Assembly (NCBI RefSeq): GCF_001700315.1
Contig: NZ_MASJ01000024.1
Location: 1-64,000 of the forward strand
Source: Caryophanon tenue
GTDB taxonomy: Bacteria > Bacillota > Bacilli > Bacillales_A > Planococcaceae
Length of the DNA stretch: 64,000 nt
Direction of reading: 5' to 3'
Made by a program: the position numbers and the translations under genes. The notes beneath the pieces were generated by a model. That model was not told where the DNA came from and ran no database searches. It worked only from the letters and a program-made list of their open reading frames with translations. Numbering within the stretch: position 1 is the stretch's first letter; each line of letters begins with the position of its first letter. Shown here in pieces: positions 1 through 7,615 of the stretch.

Positions 1-139
1 TCATCTCAAACCGAAGTTCTCGATGTTGCTGGCATCATTTAAGATGTCATAATTTTGTCGGTTAAACCGACTATGATTCATCCTCGTTTGTTGTTCAGTT
101 TTCAAGGTTCATGTTGCAGTCACCTTAGCGACTCCGTTT
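1..139 (-). other. rRNA operon leader (16S gene lies beyond the left edge)
   Basis: Read on the minus strand, this stretch follows a strong promoter and contains the block CTTGAAAACTGAAC at about 92-105, a sequence typical of Bacillales 16S leaders and 16S-23S spacers where it takes part in processing stems. No mature rRNA sequence is visible inside the window. The 16S gene is inferred to begin to the left of position 1. Confidence 0.7.
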
Positions 140-168
140 ATCTTAACATTTCATTATTTAAGTGTCAA
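140..168 (-). promoter_or_regulatory. rRNA operon promoter
   Basis: On the minus strand, TTGACA (163-168) and TAAGAT (140-145) are separated by exactly 17 bases. The DNA upstream of the -35 (169-195) is an A/T-tract region resembling an UP element. A perfect -35 with an UP-like region is characteristic of rRNA promoters. It lies between the tRNA block and the rRNA leader, so the rRNA operon can be initiated independently of the tRNAs. Confidence 0.8.
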
Positions 169-195
169 CATCTTTTTAAAATTCTTTTTAAAAGA

Positions 196-269
196 TGGAG
201 CGGGTGATGAGAATCGAACTCACAACATCAGTTTGGAAGACTGAGGTTTTACCACTAAACTACACCCGC
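196..269 (-). tRNA. tRNA-Gly (TCC)
   Basis: The minus strand folds as a complete cloverleaf with encoded CCA end. The anticodon loop CTTCCAA gives anticodon TCC. It is the last gene of an eight-tRNA block and lies directly before the rRNA promoter. Confidence 0.95.
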
Positions 270-274
270 ATATA

Positions 275-351
275 TGGCGCGCCCGGCAGGAGTCGAACCC
301 ACAACCTTTTGATCCGTAGTCAAACGCTCTATCCAATTGAGCTACGGGCGC
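275..351 (-). tRNA. tRNA-Arg (ACG)
   Basis: Complete cloverleaf on the minus strand with encoded CCA. The anticodon loop CTACGGA gives ACG, whose first base is normally edited to inosine by TadA. Confidence 0.95.
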
Positions 352-371
352 ATATTTTAATTTTGTAAGAT

Positions 372-458
<87 letters not shown>

Positions 459-489
459 ATTCAATTTATGTAAAAACAAAAAAAGAAGA

Positions 490-565
490 TGGTGTGCCAT
501 GAAGGACTCGAACCTTCGACCCTCTGATTAAAAGTCAGATGCTCTACCAACTGAGCTAATGGCAC
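490..565 (-). tRNA. tRNA-Lys (TTT)
   Basis: Complete cloverleaf on the minus strand, encoded CCA, anticodon TTT within the loop CTTTTAA. Confidence 0.95.
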
Positions 566-570
566 GTAAA

Positions 571-645
571 TGGCTGGGGTACCAGGATTCGAACCTGGGC
601 GTGACGGAATCAAAATCCGCTGCCTTACCGCTTGGCTATACCCCA
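571..645 (-). tRNA. tRNA-Gln (TTG)
   Basis: Complete cloverleaf on the minus strand with encoded CCA. Anticodon TTG, as expected for the single tRNA-Gln type of Bacillales. Confidence 0.95.
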
Positions 646-650
646 ACGAA

Positions 651-726
651 TGGCGGTCCCGACCGGGATCGAACCGGCGATCTCCTGCGTGACAGGCAGG
701 CATGTTAACCGCTACACCACGGGACC
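651..726 (-). tRNA. tRNA-Asp (GTC)
   Basis: Complete cloverleaf on the minus strand with encoded CCA. Anticodon GTC within the loop CTGTCAC. Confidence 0.95.
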
Positions 727-751
727 AAACATTTACAATATTTTATTTAAG

Positions 752-826
752 TGGTGACCCGTACGGGATTCGAACCCGTGTTACCGCCGTGAAAGGGCGG
801 TGTCTTAACCACTTGACCAACGGGCC
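752..826 (-). tRNA. tRNA-Glu (TTC)
   Basis: Complete cloverleaf on the minus strand with encoded CCA. Anticodon TTC within the loop CTTTCAC. Confidence 0.95.
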
Positions 827-830
827 ATTA

Positions 831-906
831 TGGCTCCGAAGGCAGGACTCGAACCTGCGACCTGCCGGTTAACAGCCGGATGCTCTACCAACTGAGCTAC
901 TTCGGA
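831..906 (-). tRNA. tRNA-Asn (GTT)
   Basis: Complete cloverleaf on the minus strand with encoded CCA. Anticodon GTT. It is the promoter-proximal gene of the eight-tRNA transcript. Confidence 0.95.
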
Positions 907-948
907 ATAATGATACTTCGTTTGCGACGTATGTTGTCGACTTTTATT

Positions 949-977
949 ATTATAGAGACACCTCAACAAAAGGTCAA
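949..977 (-). promoter_or_regulatory. Promoter of the tRNA block
   Basis: On the minus strand TTGACC (972-977) and a perfect TATAAT (949-954) are spaced by 17 bases, about 43 bases ahead of tRNA-Asn. This near-consensus sigma-A promoter fits a strongly expressed stable RNA operon. Confidence 0.85.
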
Positions 978-996
978 CACTTTTTTATAATCTTTT

Positions 997-1037
997 TATA
1001 AAAAACTTCTAAACATTGATTTATCAACGTCTAGAAG
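997..1037 (-). terminator. Terminator of sprT
   Basis: The minus-strand transcript forms a stem between CTTCTAGACGTTGA and TCAATGTTTAGAAG with a short loop, followed by TTTTTTAT. The sprT stop codon (1024-1026) lies in the loop region, so the gene ends inside its terminator. Confidence 0.8.
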
Positions 1038-1488
1038 CCCCTTCATACATTAAAACACCATGGCAATTCCCACAAAAGTATCTATTCACGTCTATTTTCT
1101 TTATACGAATATAACGTTTAGAACATGATACACAACGATAAAAATGCTGTTTGCGATTAGGTTGTTTAGTCGTCCCTAACGTTGAACAAAAACGAGGGGC
1201 GCCTACTTTTTTTAATAACTGTCGAAAATCTTCATCTCGATGTTGATACCCTTTCCCTTCTATATGAAGGTGGTAATGACAAAGCTCATGCAATACGATG
1301 CCACGAAGTTCCGCTTCTCCAAATTGCTCGAATGACTTTTTATTAATCTCAATATGATGCGTTGCCAGCATATAACGCCCACCAGTTGTACGTAAACGCG
1401 GATTAAATATAGCACGGTGAAGAAATGGTTTACCAAATGCTTGCTCGGATAGTTGCTCTACATATAACTGTAGTGCTTCATTATCCAC
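1024..1488 (-). CDS. sprT: SprT family zinc metalloprotein (YdcK-like)
   Basis: A 154-residue protein of the SprT-like family, predicted cytosolic zinc metalloproteins related in fold to the Spartan proteases; the bacterial substrate is not established. The zinc-binding helix HELCHYH lies near residues 67-73. A C-terminal zinc ribbon has paired cysteines (CVSC near 118 and CGNC near 138). The start is GTG, chosen because a strong AGGAGGGAA lies 5 bases upstream. Twelve bases separate it from tex upstream, so the two are probably one transcript, as in the B. subtilis ydcI-ydcK neighbourhood. The family assignment is firm; the biochemical role is inferred. Confidence 0.9.
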   Translation of the reverse strand: MDNEALQLYVEQLSEQAFGKPFLHRAIFNPRLRTTGGRYMLATHHIEINKKSFEQFGEAELRGIVLHELCHYHLHIEGKGYQHRDEDFRQLLKKVGAPRFCSTLGTTKQPNRKQHFYRCVSCSKRYIRIKKIDVNRYFCGNCHGVLMYEGASRR

Positions 1489-1500
1489 TATCGTTCCCTC

Positions 1501-3666
1501 CTACTCTTGTACCGGGCTAATCATTGTTAAAGCAATTCGATTTTTTACTACATCAATGCTATCTACCCAGACAGTTACAATATCCCCAAGCGATACAATC
1601 TCAAGTGGATGTTTAATACGTTGCTTAGATGGCTTACGTAATTTCGAAATGTGTACAAGCCCATCTTGTTTTACACCGATATCAATAAAGGCACCGAAAT
1701 CCACCACATTTCTAACTGTCCCTTGTAATTCCATTCCTACTTTTAAATCTTCCATCTTTAATACATCTGTTTTCAATAAAGGCTGTGGGAAAGAATCACG
1801 TGGGTCCCGTGCCGGTTTCTGCAATGTCTCAACAATATCTCGAACCGTAATTTCGCCTACTTGTAACGCTTCGCTTAACGTAGCTACATCTAACTGCGCA
1901 ATTCGTTGCTCTGCAGCGGCTGTACCTACTTCTTTTGCATCGACATGTGCCATAGTTAAAATTTCTTTAGCAATCGCATAGCTTTCTGGGTGAATACCTG
2001 TAGCATCAAGTGGATTCTTACCATCAACAATACGTAAAAAGCCAATTGCTTGCTCATATGTTTTTGCGCCTAAGCGTGGCACTTTCTTTAACTGCGTACG
2101 TGCTGTAAACTGTCCGACTTCTTCACGCATCGCAACAATATTTTCTGCAACAGTTTTCGATAAGCCTGATACATACTGTAAAAGCGATGCTGAAGCTGTA
2201 TTTACGTTTACACCCACTTGGTTAACAGCTGTTTCTACTATAAACGTTAATGACTCCGATAACTTTTTTTGCGAAACGTCATGCTGGTATTGCCCAACAC
2301 CAACTGCTTTCGGGTCAATCTTTACAAGCTCTGATAACGGGTCTTGTAAACGTCTTGCAATGGACACCGCACTGCGTTGTTCCACTTGTAAGTCTGGGAA
2401 CTCCGCGCGCGCAGTGTCTGAAGCTGAATAAACCGATGCGCCCGCTTCGTTAACGATAACATACGAAACACCGGTCACATTTTTTAAACATTCCGCAATA
2501 AATTGTTCTGTTTCACGAGAGGCTGTACCGTTCCCAATCGCAATAATGCTCACCGGATACTTCGCTAAAATTTGTGCAATTGCATCCTTTGCTTCTTGCT
2601 TTTTTGGCTTTGGTGGATGTGGATAAATCGTCGACACTTCTAGCATTTTCCCTGTTTCATCTACTACCGCTAATTTACAGCCTGTACGATAAGCAGGGTC
2701 TACTGCTAATACAACCTTACCGCGCATTGGTGGCTGTAATAATAAACTACGTAAGTTTTCCGAGAAAATGTGAATGGCTTGTGCCTCCGCTTTTTCCGTT
2801 AACTCATTCCGAATTTCACGTTCAATAGATGGCTGAATTAAACGTTTATAGCTATCCTCAATCGCAAGCATCATTTGCGCTGTTACTTCATTTGTAGATG
2901 CGTTCGCAATGAAGCGACGTTCCATCGCCGTCATCATTTTATCGAATGGTGCTTGAATCGATACTTTTAATACATCCTCTTGCTCTCCGCGATTCATCGC
3001 TAAAATACGGTGCGGTACAATACGTGCAACTGGTTCTTCATATGCGTAGTACATTTCAAAAATTTTCTTCTCATCTGCTGCCGCATCTTTTACAGATGTC
3101 GTCACGACCCCATATTTACGTGTTAAAACACGCAATTGCTCACGTAACGATGCATCATCTGCAATACGTTCTGCTAAAATATCACGCGCACCTTCTAGCG
3201 CAGCATCAATCGTTTCTACACCTTCCGTTAAAAAAGGCTCGGCTAACGGAGCAACTGCTACTTTTTGTAATGTAGCAAGTGCATCTGCTAATGGCTCTAA
3301 TCCACGCTCTTTTGCAATAGTCGCTTTCGTACGGCGCTTTTGCTTATACGGCCGATATAAATCTTCAACGCGTTGTAATACAGTCGCCTTTTGAATCGCT
3401 TCTGCTAACTCTGGCGTTAACTTTTGCTGTTCATCAATTAAACGTAGCACTTCTTCTTTTCGTTGTTCTAATTGTTGTATGTAATGATAGTGGTCTTCAA
3501 TGGCTTTAATTTGCACTTCATCGAGCGAGCCTGTCGCTTCTTTTCGATAACGGGCAATAAATGGTACGGTATTACCATCTTCTAATAGTTGAATAACTGC
3601 TTGCGTTTGCTTTGGCGTACACGCTGTTACTTGCGCAATACGCTGAACGATTGCTGTGTTTTCCAT
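1501..3666 (-). CDS. tex: Tex-family RNA-binding transcription accessory protein
   Basis: A 721-residue protein of the Tex/YdcI family, which in other bacteria associates with RNA polymerase and nucleic acid. The usual order is visible: N-terminal helical region, a YqgF/RNase H-like domain starting near residue 320 (VVLAVDPAYRTGCKLAVVD), helix-hairpin-helix segments in the 480-560 region (SGLSKTVAENIVAMREE and RLGAKTYEQAIGFLRI), and a C-terminal S1 RNA-binding domain at about 645-716. Length equals that of family members. The start ATG has AAAGGATG upstream. A terminator of the sigB operon separates it from sigB, so tex and sprT form their own unit. No key region appears to be missing. Confidence 0.95.
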   Translation of the reverse strand: MENTAIVQRIAQVTACTPKQTQAVIQLLEDGNTVPFIARYRKEATGSLDEVQIKAIEDHYHYIQQLEQRKEEVLRLIDEQQKLTPELAEAIQKATVLQRVEDLYRPYKQKRRTKATIAKERGLEPLADALATLQKVAVAPLAEPFLTEGVETIDAALEGARDILAERIADDASLREQLRVLTRKYGVVTTSVKDAAADEKKIFEMYYAYEEPVARIVPHRILAMNRGEQEDVLKVSIQAPFDKMMTAMERRFIANASTNEVTAQMMLAIEDSYKRLIQPSIEREIRNELTEKAEAQAIHIFSENLRSLLLQPPMRGKVVLAVDPAYRTGCKLAVVDETGKMLEVSTIYPHPPKPKKQEAKDAIAQILAKYPVSIIAIGNGTASRETEQFIAECLKNVTGVSYVIVNEAGASVYSASDTARAEFPDLQVEQRSAVSIARRLQDPLSELVKIDPKAVGVGQYQHDVSQKKLSESLTFIVETAVNQVGVNVNTASASLLQYVSGLSKTVAENIVAMREEVGQFTARTQLKKVPRLGAKTYEQAIGFLRIVDGKNPLDATGIHPESYAIAKEILTMAHVDAKEVGTAAAEQRIAQLDVATLSEALQVGEITVRDIVETLQKPARDPRDSFPQPLLKTDVLKMEDLKVGMELQGTVRNVVDFGAFIDIGVKQDGLVHISKLRKPSKQRIKHPLEIVSLGDIVTVWVDSIDVVKNRIALTMISPVQE

Positions 3667-3716
3667 CGAATCATCCTTTCTGTTTCACCTATTATTGTAG
3701 CACGTTCCATAACACA

Positions 3717-3757
3717 TAAAAAAACGCCAAGATGCAAGAAATTCTCTTACACCTCAG
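3717..3757 (-). terminator. Terminator of the sigB operon
   Basis: Downstream of the sigB stop the transcript can pair CUGAGGUGUAAG with CUUGCAUCUUGG (12 pairs including G-U wobbles), followed by seven U. It separates the sigma-B operon from tex and leaves no room for an rsbX gene. Confidence 0.75.
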
Positions 3758-3763
3758 CATTCT

Positions 3764-4552
3764 TTATAATGATACACCGCTGTCACTCGCAGCAATGGCA
3801 TCTTGTAATTTTTTAATAGCTTTTCGCTGAATACGCGACACATGCATTTGTGAAATGCCCAATCGTTCTCCAGCTTCCTTTTGGCTCATTTGTTCTAAAT
3901 ATGTAAGCTGAATAATTTTCTTTTCACGATCAGATAAAACATTCATTGCATCTGCAACAATCATGCGACGATTTGTCATTTCAAAACCATCATCTTCTCT
4001 TCCGATGACATCAAATAATGTAACCGTACTGCCATCAGAATCTGATTCAATTGAGTGATCCATCGATAACGCTTGATAACTACGTCCCATCTCCATCGTT
4101 TCTAACACATCTTCATCTTCTACTTCTAAATGGGTTGCGATTTCACTAATCGATGGAGAACGTTGCAATTCCGTCGTTAATGTTTCTGCTGCTGCTTTAA
4201 TACGCGGTCCTAACTCTTTAATACGACGTGGCACATGCACATCCCATGTTTTATCGCGTAAAAAGCGTTTAATTTCTCCAACAATTGTCGGTACAGCAAA
4301 CGCTTCGAAACTTCGCCCAAAATCTGGGTCAAAGCGACGAATCGCACCAAGTAAACCGAGCATACCTACTTGCACAATATCATCATAATAGGACTTACCA
4401 TTTGAATATTTACGCGCAATTGACTCTACTAAATAGCGATAATGGACGACTAAATTGGTTTGTGCTTCATCACTTTGTGTTGCTTGATAGTCCGCAATCC
4501 ACTGAAGGACTTCTTCTTTGGAAGAATTTTTATGTGGTGATTCTTTCGACAT
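3764..4552 (-). CDS. sigB: RNA polymerase sigma factor SigB
   Basis: General stress sigma factor of the sigma-70 family, 262 residues, the usual length. Region 2 contains YYDDIVQVGMLGLLGAIRRF (residues 54-73) and KRFLRDKTWDVHVPRRIKEL lies in the region 2.4/3.0 transition. A region 4 helix-turn-helix occurs near the C-terminus (MSQKEAGERLGISQMHVSRI). A longer frame begins at 4579, but the ATG at 4552 is preferred because AGGTGG lies 7 bases before it and the length fits. It overlaps the end of rsbW by 23 bases, implying translational coupling. It is last in rsbT-U-V-W-sigB and is expected to be transcribed from both the rsbT promoter and the sigma-B promoter ahead of rsbV. Confidence 0.96.
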   Translation of the reverse strand: MSKESPHKNSSKEEVLQWIADYQATQSDEAQTNLVVHYRYLVESIARKYSNGKSYYDDIVQVGMLGLLGAIRRFDPDFGRSFEAFAVPTIVGEIKRFLRDKTWDVHVPRRIKELGPRIKAAAETLTTELQRSPSISEIATHLEVEDEDVLETMEMGRSYQALSMDHSIESDSDGSTVTLFDVIGREDDGFEMTNRRMIVADAMNVLSDREKKIIQLTYLEQMSQKEAGERLGISQMHVSRIQRKAIKKLQDAIAASDSGVSL

Positions 4553-5000
4553 TTTCTTCCACCTGCTCTCGCGCGACATATTTTGTCATGAAAACAGTAA
4601 CTCCACCTTCATTATTTACCTTTACTTCATCCATTAGCGTTTCCATTAAATAAAGTCCTAGTCCACCCTCACGCACACCGGTAATTGTTTCTTCATCGTG
4701 ATACGGGCCAACCTTTTCTTTAATTTCTTCAAAGCTGAAGCTATTGCCATAGTCTGCTACCATAATTTCCATACGTGAATCATACAGAGCACAACCAATC
4801 ACAACGTCGCCCTCTTCATCTTCAGCGTATGCATGTTGAACAACATTTGTTACTGCTTCACTTGATGCAATTTTCAGATCTTCAATATCATCATAAGAAA
4901 AACCGATACGAGCGGCTAAACCAGAAATAGCAAGACGCGCTACACTCACATATTGTGGTTTTGCTGGAATTCTAATTTCAATGTAGTCAAATGCCTTCAT
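4530..5000 (-). CDS. rsbW: Anti-sigma-B factor / serine kinase RsbW
   Basis: 156 residues of the GHKL ATPase fold. RsbW binds SigB to hold it inactive, and phosphorylates RsbV on a serine. The N-box region (EAVTNVVQHAY, near residues 48-58), an ADYG motif (near 87-90) and the glycine-rich REGGLGLYLMETLMD (near 110-124) are present. AAGGTGG lies 9 bases before the ATG. The start overlaps rsbV by 14 bases and the end overlaps sigB. The kinase itself looks complete, in contrast to its partner RsbV. Confidence 0.95.
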   Translation of the reverse strand: MKAFDYIEIRIPAKPQYVSVARLAISGLAARIGFSYDDIEDLKIASSEAVTNVVQHAYAEDEEGDVVIGCALYDSRMEIMVADYGNSFSFEEIKEKVGPYHDEETITGVREGGLGLYLMETLMDEVKVNNEGGVTVFMTKYVAREQVEENVERITT

Positions 5001-5211
5001 TGCTTACTTCCACCTTCTTATCTTTTTCAATTTCCATTAAATCGCTTAATCCTGTAATTTCAAACAGTCGGCGTAAACGAGCTGATAACCCGACTAGTTT
5101 AACATTCGCTTGTTCACGCTTCGCACGTTTATAAAAACCGACAAAGACACCCAAACCTGTACTATCCATATAATTTAATTTCGATAAATCTATTTGGAAA
5201 ATAATATTCAT
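4987..5211 (-). CDS. rsbV: Anti-anti-sigma factor RsbV, N-terminally truncated
   Basis: Only 74 residues, whereas RsbV proteins are usually about 109-112. The conserved block YMDSTGLGVFVGFYKRAK with the phospho-acceptor serine (here Ser17) and the C-terminal STAS part (LSARLRRLFEITGLSDLMEI) are intact. The first roughly 38 residues of the domain, which normally form the first beta strands and helix, are absent. GGAGGTG lies 9 bases upstream of the ATG and a sigma-B promoter lies just before that. An in-frame TGA two codons upstream rules out a longer start. No frame in the 61-base gap to rsbU encodes the missing part. An in-frame deletion is inferred; whether the protein still binds RsbW cannot be told from sequence. 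Confidence 0.85.
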   Translation of the reverse strand: MNIIFQIDLSKLNYMDSTGLGVFVGFYKRAKREQANVKLVGLSARLRRLFEITGLSDLMEIEKDKKVEVSNEGI

Positions 5212-5241
5212 CTCTCAAGACACCTCCGTATTCGGTTTCTT

Positions 5242-5266
5242 TTACCCATTCACATGAGACATAAAC
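5242..5266 (-). promoter_or_regulatory. Sigma-B-type promoter ahead of rsbV
   Basis: On the minus strand GTTTAT (5261-5266) and GGGTAA (5242-5247) are separated by 13 bases, matching the sigma-B consensus GTTTAA-N12-15-GGGWAW. In B. subtilis the autoregulatory sigma-B promoter sits at the same place, upstream of rsbV. It would drive rsbV-rsbW-sigB. Confidence 0.8.
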
Positions 5267-5272
5267 CTTTAT

Positions 5273-6271
5273 TTATATTTTTTTTAAAATAACAAGTGTA
5301 AAATCATCGCTTAATTCGAACTCTTGTAGCTTTTCTAGTTCTTTAAACACACAGTCAACAATGTGCTGTGCCGATTCGTTACGATGTGTACTTACAATCG
5401 ATGTAATTTTCGCAATCGCATCCATCTCTAAATTCGTACGGATTTCGGTCACACCATCTGTCATCATAATGACTAAATCGTCTTCCATCAGTTGAATTTC
5501 TTTTTGTTGATAGTTGCCTTCTGGTAAGATCCCTAACAATAAACCTTTTGCTGACAATTCATGATAGGTATCCGTCGCTGCTTCATAATAAAGCGCTGGT
5601 TCATGCCCTGCTGATCCATATGAGAATATCGATTTTTCCACATCGTATCGACCATAAAACATCGATACAAACATCGTATCATCAACACTTTTCTCAACGA
5701 TACGATTAATAACTTCCAACACATGAGAAGGCTCACTTTCAGAATGCTCTAAACTATCCATACCGTATTTCACCATCGACATGCAAAGTGCGGCAGGAAT
5801 GCCTTTTCCAACAACATCCGCAACAACTACACCTACATACTTTTCGTGATCTTCAACGAAATGTACATAATCACCACTCATTTTTCGAGCAGGTACAGAG
5901 ATGACACCAACATCGACACCCGAAATACTCGGCCTCGTTGACTTTAAAATCATATTTTGAATATTTGTGGCCACTTGCAATTCCATTTGTATCTCTTCTT
6001 GTTGCTGTAGCAAACTTTTATGCTCACTTAACGCTAAGCCATAATGAACCATCACTTCGATTAAAAAATCGTATGCATAACGCAATTCATCTGGAAATTC
6101 ATCAATAATTTCCTCTACCGCTGATTTATGAATATGAATCACTTCTTCTGGAGCCACATTTTTTTGCAACAATTGACGTATGAAATTTTGACCAATATAT
6201 AAATTGCGTTCCGTTTGTTCTTCAATATAATCAGCTAAAATTCTAGTATATTGCTTCTGCAATTCTTTCAA
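5273..6271 (-). CDS. rsbU: PP2C-type serine phosphatase RsbU
   Basis: 332 residues, close to the 335 of B. subtilis RsbU. It dephosphorylates RsbV-P under environmental stress when bound by RsbT. The N-terminal helical RsbT-binding domain spans about residues 1-85, followed by a PPM/PP2C domain with metal-ligand motifs MSGDYV (near 130), VVADVVGKGIPAALCMS and DDLVIMMTDGVTE, ending with a conserved DDFTLVIL. The start is TTG with GGGGGAG 7 bases upstream. It is 15 bases after rsbT. Catalytic residues look intact, so the upstream signalling branch appears functional. Confidence 0.94.
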   Translation of the reverse strand: MKELQKQYTRILADYIEEQTERNLYIGQNFIRQLLQKNVAPEEVIHIHKSAVEEIIDEFPDELRYAYDFLIEVMVHYGLALSEHKSLLQQQEEIQMELQVATNIQNMILKSTRPSISGVDVGVISVPARKMSGDYVHFVEDHEKYVGVVVADVVGKGIPAALCMSMVKYGMDSLEHSESEPSHVLEVINRIVEKSVDDTMFVSMFYGRYDVEKSIFSYGSAGHEPALYYEAATDTYHELSAKGLLLGILPEGNYQQKEIQLMEDDLVIMMTDGVTEIRTNLEMDAIAKITSIVSTHRNESAQHIVDCVFKELEKLQEFELSDDFTLVILKKI

Positions 6272-6286
6272 GCTGATGCTCCCCCT

Positions 6287-6691
6287 TTAATAACGTAACC
6301 ACTTTTCTGCTCGTATTACTGTACCTTCACCAACTTCAGATTCCAGCTTAATGGTGTCCATCAAGCGTTTTACCCCAGGAAGACCTGCACCTAAACCACC
6401 TGATGTAGAATAACCATCCTCCATCACCTTTCGAATATCACTAATACCTGGGCCTTGGTCTTTTGCAATAATGGCAATCCCTTTCTTGCCATCTTGTTCT
6501 AGCCGTTCAATTTCGATTTCACCGATTTTTGCATATAAATAAATGTTTCGTGCTAGCTCACTAATAGCCGTTGTAATACGCGCTTGGTCAACTGTACCGA
6601 AACCAATTTCTTTCGCTTCGTTTCTACCTAATTGACGCACAGCTACAATATCCCACTCAGTTACAATTTCTACTGAGGACTTTTTTGTCAT
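6287..6691 (-). CDS. rsbT: Serine/threonine kinase RsbT
   Basis: 134 residues in the GHKL kinase family, very close in length to B. subtilis RsbT (133). RsbT is normally held by RsbR/RsbS stressosomes and on release activates RsbU. Motifs: TAISELARNIYLYA (N-box, near 40-53), DQGPGI (near 78) and GGLGAGLPGVKRLMD (near 97-111). The second of two close ATGs is chosen because GGGGG then lies 7 bases upstream. It is the first gene of the operon. The usual rsbR and rsbS genes are not upstream; instead the ndoA terminator follows directly. Confidence 0.94.
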   Translation of the reverse strand: MTKKSSVEIVTEWDIVAVRQLGRNEAKEIGFGTVDQARITTAISELARNIYLYAKIGEIEIERLEQDGKKGIAIIAKDQGPGISDIRKVMEDGYSTSGGLGAGLPGVKRLMDTIKLESEVGEGTVIRAEKWLRY

Positions 6692-6736
6692 TTCCATGCC
6701 CCCAATTCCGTCTTAAATACGCAATTTCTCTTTATA

Positions 6737-6742
6737 ATTATA
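6737..6742 (-). promoter_or_regulatory. Promoter -10 of the rsbT-sigB operon
   Basis: The minus strand shows an extended -10, TGCTATAAT, about 46 bases ahead of rsbT; the hexamer TATAAT occupies 6737-6742. No good -35 at 16-18 bases is present, as is common for extended -10 promoters. It supplies basal sigma-A transcription of the whole operon. Confidence 0.6.
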
Positions 6743-6805
6743 GCATATTACTACATTCCACTTTTCAATGAAATTCGTTTGAATTTATTTTTTGAAAATT
6801 TATTG

Positions 6806-6841
6806 TAAAAAAGCACCGGGAGTATTCCATACTACCGATGC
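6806..6841 (-). terminator. Terminator after ndoA
   Basis: Stem of 13 positions between 6813-6825 and 6829-6841 with a 3-base loop, followed on the minus strand by a run of T. It separates alr-ndoAI-ndoA from the rsbT operon. Confidence 0.8.
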
Positions 6842-6858
6842 CTTGTTACTATGTATAT

Positions 6859-7209
6859 TTAAAATTTAACTAGCCCCAAACTAATTCGAAGCGCATCATC
6901 CACTCGTTTCATTAAATCTTGATCTAAATGTGTGATGCGGTCCGTTAGCCGCGATTTATCAATCGTACGCAATTGTTCAAGCAAAATTACGGATTCACGC
7001 TCGAAGCCATATTTTTGGGCGTCGATTTCTACGTGCGTCGGTAATTTTGCTTTTTGAATTTGCGCTGTAATCGCTGCAATGATTACTGTGGGACTAAAAC
7101 GATTTCCAATATCATTTTGAATTATTAATACTGGCCTTGTACCACCTTGTTCTGAACCGACAACAGGTGATAGGTCTGCGAAAAAAACGTCTCCACGTTT
7201 AACGTTCAA
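6859..7209 (-). CDS. ndoA: mRNA interferase toxin NdoA (MazF/EndoA)
   Basis: 116 residues, the standard length of Bacillus EndoA, a ribosome-independent endoribonuclease that in B. subtilis cuts at UACAU. The N-terminus [20 protein letters not shown] with the conserved [16 protein letters not shown] segment and the motif RTIDKSRL are intact. The start codon is TTG. Its ribosome binding site GGGGGATGA overlaps the stop codon of the antitoxin, so translation is coupled. The toxin looks fully functional, which matters because its antitoxin is unusual. Confidence 0.95.
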   Translation of the reverse strand: MNVKRGDVFFADLSPVVGSEQGGTRPVLIIQNDIGNRFSPTVIIAAITAQIQKAKLPTHVEIDAQKYGFERESVILLEQLRTIDKSRLTDRITHLDQDLMKRVDDALRISLGLVKF

Positions 7210-7213
7210 ATTG

Positions 7214-7483
7214 TCATCCCCCGCTTACGAGACGCTCCACTATATCTGTCGCTTCACACTCAGCATAGTTAAACTCTTCTGCCATTGCTAAGTTAATGCT
7301 CGCCATTTCCATATAGCCCTTGATCATTGCTTCTCGCATTTGATTTGATTCATCACTATTCAAACTATGTTCACATGGTAAACCCGAAAAACTATAACGC
7401 TTTAACCGATAGTCATACTCATTCCATTCGTCTTCCGCTAATGCATGTTGTACTTCTACATATTCTAGTTGTTTTGCGTACAT
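7214..7483 (-). CDS. ndoAI: NdoAI-type antitoxin with an atypical N-terminus
   Basis: 89 residues. The C-terminal half (from about residue 49, [19 protein letters not shown] to the end VERLVSGG) matches the toxin-binding region of Bacillus EndoAI very well. The N-terminal 48 residues do not resemble the ribbon-helix-helix DNA-binding domain expected there (a lysine-rich strand, then LP-x-L-type helix). They are instead acidic and aromatic ([16 protein letters not shown]). GGAGGTG lies 7 bases before the ATG, so the start is well supported. The other two frames over this stretch give no RHH either. Toxin neutralisation is likely retained; DNA-binding autoregulation and dimerisation may be lost or changed. 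Confidence 0.8.
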   Translation of the reverse strand: MYAKQLEYVEVQHALAEDEWNEYDYRLKRYSFSGLPCEHSLNSDESNQMREAMIKGYMEMASINLAMAEEFNYAECEATDIVERLVSGG

Positions 7484-7615
7484 TATCTAGCACCTCCACC
7501 AAGCCAACTACTAATTAATTCCCTTTCATCATAACATCCGAAAAAGCAAATGAAAAGGTTGGAATTGTTTCTTTTAGACAATTCGCGCATTAATGTAGCT
7601 AATTTTGATTGTGCT

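Noticed and set aside
461-703. 80-residue open frame within the tRNA block
   Set aside because: It lies across tRNA-Lys, tRNA-Gln and tRNA-Asp on the opposite strand and has no ribosome binding site; stable RNA genes explain the sequence.
5212-5272. A longer RsbV starting upstream
   Set aside because: An in-frame TGA lies two codons before the ATG, and no frame in the gap encodes the missing residues.
7214-7483. Frameshift as the reason for the odd NdoAI N-terminus
   Set aside because: Translation of the two other frames over 7340-7490 gives stops and no RHH-like sequence.
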